In this document: positions 1 to 4,682 of the stretch, piece by piece | Position numbering within the stretch: the stretch's first letter is position 1 | How the letters are laid out: each line of letters starts with the position of its first letter | NCBI GenBank assembly: GCA_027489295.1 | Contig: JAIYAA010000153.1 | Location: forward strand, 1-5,350 | Length of the DNA: 5,350 bases | Origin: Sphingomonadales bacterium | GTDB taxonomy: Bacteria > Pseudomonadota > Alphaproteobacteria > Sphingomonadales > Sphingomonadaceae | Direction of reading: 5' to 3' | Program-made: the position numbers and the translations under genes | The notes under the pieces: generated by a model | The model's database searches: none | Seen by the model: only the letters and a program-made list of their open reading frames with translations | Told to the model about the DNA's origin: nothing

Positions 1-57
1 GGCTGGAAGTCCTTCGCGTTCGAAATCGTCGAGCTTCACGAGGGGGAGCCCGGCTAG
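1..57 (+). CDS. C-terminal end of an unrecognised protein (5' truncated)
   Basis: Frame 1 reads 18 codons from the window edge to a TAG stop at 55-57. The peptide is GWKSFAFEIVELHEGEPG. Nearly every codon ends in G or C, as in the confident genes here, and the other two + frames show poorer codon use, so this is probably the true end of an upstream gene. The tail alternates aromatic and acidic residues and ends in a short Glu/Gly/Pro stretch. It is too short to assign a family, and I do not recognise it. The next gene on the same strand begins 111 bp later behind its own likely promoter, so the two are probably not tightly coupled. Confidence 0.55.
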   Translation, partial: GWKSFAFEIVELHEGEPG

Positions 58-109
58 GGTCGCTGGGCACGCCGGTGCGAATGGCGGCCCCCAACCGGCG
101 GACGCGCGG

Positions 110-137
110 TTGACGCGCCTGCACCAACCCCTAGGGT
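110..137 (+). promoter_or_regulatory. Putative sigma70-type promoter of the M20 peptidase gene
   Basis: A TTGACG -35 hexamer (110-115) is followed after 16 bp by TAGGGT (132-137), a weak -10 match. This predicts a transcription start near 143-146 and a leader of about 25 nt. Two GACGCGC copies (101-107 and 112-118) lie 11 bp apart, one helical turn, across the -35, so a regulator could bind there. The -10 resembles the one proposed for thyA (CTAGGTT). This is inferred from hexamers only. Confidence 0.45.
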
Positions 138-148
138 CTCGCTGACCA

Positions 149-168
149 GAATTTCCCGGGGAATTTCC
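149..168 (+). promoter_or_regulatory. Leader repeats and weak ribosome-binding site of the M20 gene
   Basis: GAATTTCC occurs twice, at 149-156 and 161-168, the second copy touching the ATG at 169. Between them, 151-166 is almost a perfect palindrome (AATTTCCC/GGGGAATT) with one imperfect pair. The only Shine-Dalgarno-like sequence, GGGGAA (158-163, 5 nt before the ATG), lies inside this palindrome. It could pair with the upstream half and limit ribosome access, or serve as an operator. The repeats are directly visible; their function is inferred. Confidence 0.35.
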
Positions 169-1569
169 ATGCGCTTGCGTCTTCTTGCCACCGCCACCGC
201 CCTCGCCGTCGCCTCGGTGGCGCAAGCCGCGCACGCGCAGGGCCATCCGCAGGCGGAGGCGCAGGCGATGGAGCTGCTGAAGCGCGGCATCGGCTTCCGC
301 ACCGTCGCGGGCCCCGGCAACCAGACCCCCGCCTATGCCGCCTATCTGAAGCAGGTCCTCGTCGCCGGCGGCTTTGCCGAAGGCGACGTCGAGATCGTGC
401 CCATGGGCGACACCGCCTATCTCGTCGCGCGCTATCGCGGCACCGGCAAGGCGAAGAACGGCGCCAAGCCGCTGCTGATCTCCGGCCATATGGACGTGGT
501 GGAGGCCAAGCCCGCCGACTGGACGCGCGATCCGTTCACCGCCGTGGTCGAGAACGGCTATGTCTATGGCCGCGGCGCCACCGACATGAAGTACGATCTG
601 TCGACCATGGTCGCGTCGCTGATCGACCTCAAGCGCACCGGCTTCAAGCCCGGCCGCGACATCGTGCTGCTGCTTTCCGGCGACGAGGAGACGATGATGC
701 GGACCGCCGCCGCCCAGGCCGAGCGCTTCGCCGATGCCGAGCTGCTGCTCAACATCGACGGCGGCGGCGGCCGGCTGGACGAGGCGGGCAAGCCGCTGAC
801 CTTTGGCGTCGACGGGGCCGAGAAGACCTATGCCGATTACGAGCTGACCTTCACCAATCCCGGCGGCCATTCCTCGGCGCCGCGCAAGGACAACGCGATC
901 TACGCGCTTGCCCATGCGCTGGAGAAGATCGAGGCGTACCAGTTCCCCGGCCAGGTGAACGAGATCACCCGCGCCAGCTGGACCGCCGCCGCCGCGCAGG
1001 CCGAGCCGGCACGCGCGGCGATGATCCGCCGTTTCCTTGCCAACCAGGCCGATCCGGAAGCGCTCGCCGCGCTGCGCGCCGAGCCGGGGCTGGTCGGCCA
1101 GACGGGCACCACCTGCGTCGCGACGATGGTCACCGCCGGCCATGCCACCAACGCGCTGCCGCAACGCGCCACGGCCAATGTGAACTGCCGCATCTTCCCC
1201 GGTACGCCGGTGGAGGAGGTGCGCAAGACGCTGGAGCGCGCCGTGGGCGATCCCGGCCTCACCATCCGCACGCTCGACAGCGGCAGCATCGCCAGCCCCG
1301 CCTCGCCGCTCCGGCCGGACGTGATGAAGGCCGTGACCGACGCCGTCCATGCCCGCTTCCCCGGCGTGCCGGTGGTGCCGGCGATGACCTCGGGCGCCAG
1401 CGACTCGATGTGGTTCCGCGCCAAGGGCGTGCCGAGCTATGCGGTGAGCCCGAAGTTCATGAAGGACAGCGACGATTTCTCGCACGGGCTGAACGAACGC
1501 ACCCCGGTGAGCGAGATCGCGCCCTCGATCACCTATTATCGCGACATCCTGACCGCGCTGGCGCGCTAG
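169..1569 (+). CDS. Exported M20-family zinc metallopeptidase
   Basis: This 466-aa protein is a two-zinc exopeptidase of the M20 clan (carboxypeptidase/ArgE/DapE-like), expected to release amino acids from peptides or N-acylated amino acids. A signal peptide covers residues 1-23: basic start, hydrophobic core, and AHA before Gln24, a signal peptidase I site, so it probably acts in the periplasm. The metal site is complete: His107 and Asp109 in GHMDVV, bridging Asp139 in GRGATDMK, catalytic Glu173 and ligand Glu174 in GDEET, Asp197 in NIDGGG, and His439 in DDFSHG. The lid/dimerisation domain lies at about residues 220-335 and has the usual GGHSS with His234. ATG 169 is chosen because it yields an intact signal peptide and follows GGGGAA at 5 nt. 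Length suits the family. The gene is monocistronic, with its own promoter, and converges on the JAB gene. Substrate cannot be read from the sequence; the subfamily is uncertain. Confidence 0.93.
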   Translation: MRLRLLATATALAVASVAQAAHAQGHPQAEAQAMELLKRGIGFRTVAGPGNQTPAYAAYLKQVLVAGGFAEGDVEIVPMGDTAYLVARYRGTGKAKNGAKPLLISGHMDVVEAKPADWTRDPFTAVVENGYVYGRGATDMKYDLSTMVASLIDLKRTGFKPGRDIVLLLSGDEETMMRTAAAQAERFADAELLLNIDGGGGRLDEAGKPLTFGVDGAEKTYADYELTFTNPGGHSSAPRKDNAIYALAHALEKIEAYQFPGQVNEITRASWTAAAAQAEPARAAMIRRFLANQADPEALAALRAEPGLVGQTGTTCVATMVTAGHATNALPQRATANVNCRIFPGTPVEEVRKTLERAVGDPGLTIRTLDSGSIASPASPLRPDVMKAVTDAVHARFPGVPVVPAMTSGASDSMWFRAKGVPSYAVSPKFMKDSDDFSHGLNERTPVSEIAPSITYYRDILTALAR

Positions 1570-1586
1570 AGCCAGCCGAGCGCGCG
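1557..1586. other. Interlocked convergent stop codons with two alternative short hairpins
   Basis: CTAG at 1566-1569 gives the M20 gene its TAG stop on + (1567-1569) and the JAB gene its TAG stop on - (1568-1566), so the two genes overlap by 4 bp tail to tail. Two mutually exclusive stems cover the site: GCTGGC (1557-1562) with GCCAGC (1571-1576), and GCGCGCT (1561-1567) with AGCGCGC (1579-1585). Neither is followed by a T run on either strand, so I do not call an intrinsic terminator. Confidence 0.7.
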
Positions 1587-1958
1587 AAAGCTCACCGCGC
1601 CGCCGCGGGCGAGGATCAGGTGATCCACCAGCCGCACCTCCACCGGCTCCAGCGCATGGAGCAGGCGGCGGGTGGCGGTGCGATCGCCGCGGCTGGGCCG
1701 CGGATCGCCGCTGGGATGGTTGTGCGCCATCACGATGCCCGCGGCATCGAAACTGAGCGCATCGGCGACGATCTGCCGCACCGGCACATCGAGGGCGTCG
1801 GCACAGTCGCTGGACACGTGCCGCATGCCCAGCAGCCGCCCGTCGCCCGCCAGATAAGCGAAGCCCGCCGTCTCCAGCCGCGCCTCCGCCAGCTGGCCGA
1901 ACAGCGCGCGGGCGGCGGCAAAATCGCGGATGCAGGGCATGGGGCGGAGGATCTGCAT
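1566..1958 (-). CDS. Stand-alone RadC-type JAB/MPN domain protein
   Basis: The 130-aa product matches the C-terminal JAB (MPN+/JAMM-like) domain of RadC/UPF0758 proteins. The signature is [15 protein letters not shown] (residues 78-92), giving metal ligands His79, His81 and Asp92 with Ser89 in the usual spacing. The VRLVDHLIL strand and the ending VSFRALGWL closely parallel the end of E. coli RadC (VSFAERGWI, from memory). RadC proteins are usually near 220 aa with an N-terminal helix-hairpin-helix part; that part is missing and only about 20-30 residues precede the domain. Where E. coli RadC has Glu in VEVHPRE, this protein appears to have Asp57 (LDVPVRQ). RadC function is unresolved in general; roles in DNA repair or natural transformation have been discussed, so none is asserted. 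ATG 1958 is preferred over a GTG at 1997, which would place a perfect hairpin in the coding region; ATG 1940 is also possible. No start has a clear Shine-Dalgarno. Confidence 0.85.
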   Translation of the reverse strand: MQILRPMPCIRDFAAARALFGQLAEARLETAGFAYLAGDGRLLGMRHVSSDCADALDVPVRQIVADALSFDAAGIVMAHNHPSGDPRPSRGDRTATRRLLHALEPVEVRLVDHLILARGGAVSFRALGWL

Positions 1959-1965
1959 CACCGCA

Positions 1966-1986
1966 GCGTGCCACCACCTGGCACGC
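1966..1986 (-). promoter_or_regulatory. Perfect 8-bp inverted repeat (leader hairpin or operator)
   Basis: GCGTGCCA (1966-1973) and TGGCACGC (1979-1986) are exact reverse complements separated by 5 bp. On the - strand the loop reads GGTGG, and the stem ends 7 nt before the preferred JAB-gene ATG at 1958. It could be a leader hairpin controlling translation of that gene, or a dimeric-repressor operator in the region divergent to thyA. There is no T run for a terminator. The repeat is certain; the role is inferred. Confidence 0.5.
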
Positions 1987-2004
1987 GATCGAAGCACAAC
2001 CCGA

Positions 2005-2049
2005 TCCGATCCGGAGGTTCAAATCGGAGCGAAGCCGGGTGACTCGGCT
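2005..2049. repeat. Small repeats in the JAB-thyA divergent control region
   Basis: The tandem CCGAT copies at 2001-2010 lead into the inverted repeat TCCGAT (2005-2010)/ATCGGA (2023-2028). A second one, AGCCG (2033-2037)/CGGCT (2045-2049), spans the proposed thyA -35. GGAGG at 2013-2017 is too far from any start to be a ribosome site. Short repeats like these can arise by chance at this GC content, so they are recorded only as possible protein-binding sites. Confidence 0.25.
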
Positions 2050-2067
2050 CCCCTGCCCCGCTAGGTT
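2039..2067 (+). promoter_or_regulatory. Putative thyA operon promoter giving a leaderless or near-leaderless mRNA
   Basis: GTGACT (2039-2044, four of six positions of TTGACA) is separated by 17 bp from TAGGTT (2062-2067). The thyA ATG is at 2075, 8 bp from the end of the -10, so transcription should begin at or within 1-2 nt of the start codon. The sequence between (CGCGGCC) contains no Shine-Dalgarno, which agrees with leaderless initiation. The hexamers are weak, but position, spacing and missing ribosome site agree. Confidence 0.5.
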
Positions 2068-2074
2068 CGCGGCC

Positions 2075-2869
2075 ATGCGTCAATATCTCGATCTCATGGC
2101 CCGCGCGCTCAACGATGGCGTGGAGGTGATGGACCGCACCGGCACCGGCACGCGCAGCGTGTTCGGCGCGCAGATGCGCTTCGACCTGCGGGCCGGCTTC
2201 CCGCTGCTCACCACCAAGAAGCTGCACATCCGCTCGATCCTGATCGAGCTGCTCTGGTTCCTGCGCGGCGACACCAATGTCCGCTGGCTGCAGGATCGCA
2301 AGGTGCGCATCTGGGACGAATGGGCCGATGAAAACGGCGATCTCGGCCCGGTCTATGGCAAGCAGTGGCGCGACTGGGCGACCGCGGACGGCGGCCATAT
2401 CGACCAGATCGCCGAGCTGATCGAAACGCTGAAGACCAACCCCGCCTCGCGCCGCATGGTCGTCTCCGCCTGGAACCCCGGCGAGCTGGGCGCGATGGCG
2501 CTGGCACCGTGCCACTGCCTGTTCCAGTGCCATGTCGCCAACGGCCGGCTGAGCCTGCAGCTCTATCAGCGTTCGGCCGACATCTTCCTGGGCGTGCCGT
2601 TCAACATCGCCAGCTACGCGCTGCTCACCCATCTGCTCGCCGAGCAGGCCGGGCTGGAGGTGGGCGACTTCATCTGGACCGGCGGCGACTGCCACCTCTA
2701 TCTCAACCATCTGGAGCAGGCGGAGGAGCAGCTCGCCCGCACGCCCGGCCCGCTGCCGCGACTGGAAATCCTGCGCAAGGCGCCGTCGATCGACGCCTAT
2801 GAATATGAGGATTTCGCGATCCACGACTATGTCGCGCAGCCGCACATCAAGGCAGACGTGTCGGTATGA
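2075..2869 (+). CDS. thyA: Thymidylate synthase ThyA
   Basis: The enzyme converts dUMP and 5,10-methylene-tetrahydrofolate to dTMP and dihydrofolate, the only de novo route to thymidylate where ThyX is absent. The product is 264 aa, exactly the E. coli length, so residue numbers coincide: Arg21 in DRTGTGT, Arg126 and Arg127 in SRRM, the nucleophile Cys146 in LAPCHC, Arg166-Ser167 and Asp169 in QRSAD, Asn177 in PFNIASY, and His207 and Tyr209 in the dUMP-binding CHLY segment. All are intact. ATG 2075 is chosen because MRQYLDLM aligns with the normal ThyA N terminus; a GTG 36 bp upstream would add 12 atypical residues. The stop overlaps the folA start as ATGA, so it is the first gene of a coupled operon in which FolA recycles its dihydrofolate product. 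Cytoplasmic. No anomaly seen. Confidence 0.98.
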   Translation: MRQYLDLMARALNDGVEVMDRTGTGTRSVFGAQMRFDLRAGFPLLTTKKLHIRSILIELLWFLRGDTNVRWLQDRKVRIWDEWADENGDLGPVYGKQWRDWATADGGHIDQIAELIETLKTNPASRRMVVSAWNPGELGAMALAPCHCLFQCHVANGRLSLQLYQRSADIFLGVPFNIASYALLTHLLAEQAGLEVGDFIWTGGDCHLYLNHLEQAEEQLARTPGPLPRLEILRKAPSIDAYEYEDFAIHDYVAQPHIKADVSV

Positions 2870-3342
2870 TCAGCTTCCACCTCGCGCGCGCCGACAATGG
2901 CGTGATCGGCCGGGACGGGCAGCTGCCCTGGCGGCTGCCCGCCGATCTCAAGCGGTTCAAGGCGCAGACCATGGGCCGGCCGATGATCATGGGCCGCAAG
3001 ACCTTCGAGTCCTTCCCCGCCCCGCTGCCCGGCCGCCGCCACATCGTGCTCACCCGCGATGCCGGCTGGTCGGCCGAAGGCGCGGAGGTGGCCACCAGCG
3101 TCGAGGCTGCACTGGCGCTGGCCGGCGCGGATGCGGCGGTGATCGGCGGCGCGGAGATCTTCGCGCTGTTCCTCGATCGCGCCGAGCAGATCGCGCTGAC
3201 CGAAGTGCATCTCGATGCGGAAGGGGACGCCCATGTCCCCGCCTTCGACCCTGCCCGCTGGCAGGAGACGGCGCGCGAGGAGCACCCCGCCGAGGGCGAC
3301 CGCCCGGCCTATGCCTTCGTGACGCTGGAGCGGCGCGGATGA
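2866..3342 (+). CDS. folA: Dihydrofolate reductase FolA
   Basis: The enzyme reduces dihydrofolate to tetrahydrofolate with NADPH, regenerating the cofactor oxidised by ThyA; it is the target of trimethoprim. At 158 aa it is close to the usual bacterial length (E. coli 159). Key positions keep E. coli numbering: Gly15 and Trp22 in the Met20-loop segment, catalytic Asp27, Phe31, the NADPH-binding GRKT at 43-46, Gly94-Gly95 in VIGGAEIF, Thr112 in ALTEV, and the EGDAHVP strand near 118-124. Leu replaces Met at position 20, common outside E. coli. ATG 2866 overlaps the thyA stop by 4 bp; the nearest purine-rich site, AAGG at 2849-2852, is too distant to be strong, so translation probably depends on ribosomes finishing thyA. 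The end overlaps the M19 gene in the same way. It appears to be a normal chromosomal enzyme, not an acquired resistance variant. Confidence 0.97.
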   Translation: MISFHLARADNGVIGRDGQLPWRLPADLKRFKAQTMGRPMIMGRKTFESFPAPLPGRRHIVLTRDAGWSAEGAEVATSVEAALALAGADAAVIGGAEIFALFLDRAEQIALTEVHLDAEGDAHVPAFDPARWQETAREEHPAEGDRPAYAFVTLERRG

Positions 3343-4508
3343 GGCGCACGATCCTGATCGGCCTGGTCGCGGTGCTTGTCATCGCCGCGATCGGCTTTTT
3401 CGGGATCGCGCCGATGGTGGTAGAGGCGGGAATGAACCGCGTCGTCGCCACGCCCCTGCCCGCCGTCACCCCCGCCACCCGCGCGCTGCATGCGCGGCTC
3501 CAGATCGCCGACATGCACGCCGATACGCTGCTGTGGCGCCGCAGCCTGCTGGATCGCGCCGATCGCGGCCAGGTCGACCTGCCGCGACTGGCGGCGGGCA
3601 ATGTCGCGCTGCAGGTCTTCTCCTCGGTCACCAAGACGCCGCGTCACCAGAACTACGATGCGAACGGCGCCGACAGCGACAACATCACGCTGCTCGCCAT
3701 TGCGCAAGCGCAGCCGCCGCGGACCTGGGGATCGCTCCTCCAGCGCTCGCTCTGGCATGCCGAGAAGCTGGACCGCACCGCCGCCGCCTCGGACGGGCGG
3801 CTCCGCGTGATCCGCAGCCCCGCCGATCTCGATCGACTGCTCGCCGATCGCGCGGCCGGGCGGAAGGTGGTGGGGGGCATGCTCTCGATCGAGGGCCTGC
3901 AGGACCTGGAGGGCAACCCCGCCAATCTCGATCGGCTGCACGCCGCCGGTTTCCGCATGGCCGGCTTCGCGCATTTCTTCGACAACGAAGCGGCGGGGTC
4001 GATGCATGGGGTGGCGAAGGGCGGCCTCACCCCGCTCGGCGCCCGTGTGCTGCGCCGGATGGAGGCGTTGGGCATGGTCGTCGATGTCGCGCATGCCAGC
4101 CCCCGCGCGGTCGCCGACATCCTGCGTATCGCCCGCCGCCCGGTCGTCTCCAGCCATGGCGGCGTGCAGGCGACGTGCAAGGTCAACCGCAACCTGACCG
4201 ACGACGAGATCCGCGGCATCGCCCGCACCGGCGGCGTGGTGGGCATCGGCTATTGGGAGGCGGCGGTCTGTTCCACCAGCCCGGCGGCGGTGGCGGCGGC
4301 GATCGCGCATGTCCGCGATCTGGTCGGCATCGACCATGTCGGGCTGGGATCGGACTTCGACGGCGCGGTGACGACCGGATTCGATGCGTCGCAGCTGGTG
4401 GTGGTGACGCAGGCGTTGGTCGATCGCGGCTTCTCGGAGGCGGAGATCGCCAAGGTGATGGGTGGCAACGTGCTGCGGGTGCTGCGCGCGGGGATCGGGC
4501 GGGGGTAA
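3339..4508 (+). CDS. Membrane-anchored M19-family dipeptidase (renal dipeptidase-like)
   Basis: This 389-aa protein belongs to peptidase family M19 in the amidohydrolase superfamily: a (beta/alpha)8 barrel with two zincs that cleaves dipeptides, including some with D-residues at the C-terminal position. Residues 4-26 form one hydrophobic segment after Met-Arg-Arg, probably a signal anchor facing the periplasm; no lipobox Cys is present. The metal set is complete: His60 and Asp62 in ADMHADT, bridging Glu185 in SIEGLQ, His252 in DVAHAS, His273 in SSHGG, and Asp339 in LGSDFDG; the family's C-terminal GGN motif is at 375-377. ATG 3339 overlaps the folA stop (ATGA) and has TGGAG at 3326-3330, 8 nt upstream, so it is the third operon gene with both coupling and its own ribosome site. 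The frame stays open far upstream through folA, but that part is non-coding shadow. Substrate and link to folate metabolism are unknown. Confidence 0.93.
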   Translation: MRRTILIGLVAVLVIAAIGFFGIAPMVVEAGMNRVVATPLPAVTPATRALHARLQIADMHADTLLWRRSLLDRADRGQVDLPRLAAGNVALQVFSSVTKTPRHQNYDANGADSDNITLLAIAQAQPPRTWGSLLQRSLWHAEKLDRTAAASDGRLRVIRSPADLDRLLADRAAGRKVVGGMLSIEGLQDLEGNPANLDRLHAAGFRMAGFAHFFDNEAAGSMHGVAKGGLTPLGARVLRRMEALGMVVDVAHASPRAVADILRIARRPVVSSHGGVQATCKVNRNLTDDEIRGIARTGGVVGIGYWEAAVCSTSPAAVAAAIAHVRDLVGIDHVGLGSDFDGAVTTGFDASQLVVVTQALVDRGFSEAEIAKVMGGNVLRVLRAGIGRG

Positions 4509-4512
4509 AACC

Positions 4513-4624
4513 TAAGCCCCTCCCCTTCAGGGGAGGGGCTGGGGTGGGGCTGCGTCTCACCGAGACCAACGGACGTTCTGGAATCCCTCCACCCCCAACC
4601 CCTCCTCCAAGGAGGAGGGGCTTA
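4513..4624. repeat. Bipartite GC-rich extragenic palindromic element, 112 bp
   Basis: Exact 11-bp terminal inverted repeats, TAAGCCCCTCC (4513-4523) and GGAGGGGCTTA (4614-4624), bound the element. Each end is itself a hairpin: left, AGCCCCTCCCC (4515-4525) with its complement at 4530-4540 around TTCA; right, CCCCTCCTCC (4599-4608) with its complement at 4611-4620 around AA. The left 37 bp match the reverse complement of the right 37 bp at about 28 positions by hand count. The core at 4550-4587 is unrelated, non-repetitive sequence. It begins 4 bp after the dipeptidase stop. Similar GC-rich palindromes are scattered between genes in sphingomonads (from memory). No transposase and no clear target-site duplication are present. 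It may help end the operon transcript, but no T run follows the left stem. Confidence 0.75.
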
Positions 4625-4646
4625 AATATGAGCGCCCTCCTCCCCA

Positions 4647-4675
4647 TTGGCATCGGCCCGGCCAATCCCTATAGC
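4647..4675 (+). promoter_or_regulatory. Putative ribF promoter giving a leaderless or near-leaderless mRNA
   Basis: TTGGCA (4647-4652) and TATAGC (4670-4675) are separated by an optimal 17 bp, the best promoter match in the window. The -10 ends 7 bp before the ribF ATG at 4683, predicting transcription from 4681-4683. The intervening CAGCCCC offers no Shine-Dalgarno. The promoter lies downstream of the palindromic element, so ribF can be expressed independently of the thyA operon. Confidence 0.6.
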
Positions 4676-4682
4676 CAGCCCC

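Noticed and set aside
70..100. Inverted repeat CGCCGGT (70-76)/ACCGGCG (94-100) as a terminator for the first partial gene.
   Set aside because: The loop is 17 nt, no T run follows, and a 7-bp GC repeat is not unusual at this composition.
1993..2022. Possible - strand promoter for the JAB gene (TTGAAC at 2022-2017 with TGTGCT 18 bp on), and a TTGACG on - inside the thyA start.
   Set aside because: The first has a poor -10 and long spacing; the second has only a 14-bp spacer to its best -10. Neither is good enough to list as a promoter.
1410..2042. A 210-codon + strand open frame across the end of the M20 gene and the JAB gene.
   Set aside because: It is out of frame with M20 and antisense to the JAB domain, whose HNHPSG signature is unambiguous; no family features of its own.
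2039..2074. GTG at 2039 as an earlier thyA start.
   Set aside because: It adds 12 residues not found in ThyA proteins, overlaps the likely -35, and GGAGG at 2013-2017 is 21 nt away, too distant.
1958..2845. A 295-codon - strand open frame opposite thyA.
   Set aside because: Shadow of thyA; low-complexity composition, no recognisable domain, no ribosome site.
2799..3338. A + strand open frame continuous with the M19 gene that would give a 569-aa fusion protein starting at 2799.
   Set aside because: The first 180 residues are the out-of-frame reading of thyA's end and folA, arginine-rich and without domain character. The M19 protein begins naturally at 3339 with a signal anchor and a Shine-Dalgarno.
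3309..4337. A 342-codon open frame on the - strand opposite the dipeptidase gene.
   Set aside because: It is antisense to a gene with a complete catalytic set; its composition (Arg/Ala/Gly/His-rich) is typical of shadow frames in high-GC DNA and shows no motif.
4515..4540. Left hairpin of the palindromic element as a classical Rho-independent terminator.
   Set aside because: An 11-bp stem is present but the following bases are GGGGTGGGG, with no T run, so only a weaker role in ending transcripts can be suggested.
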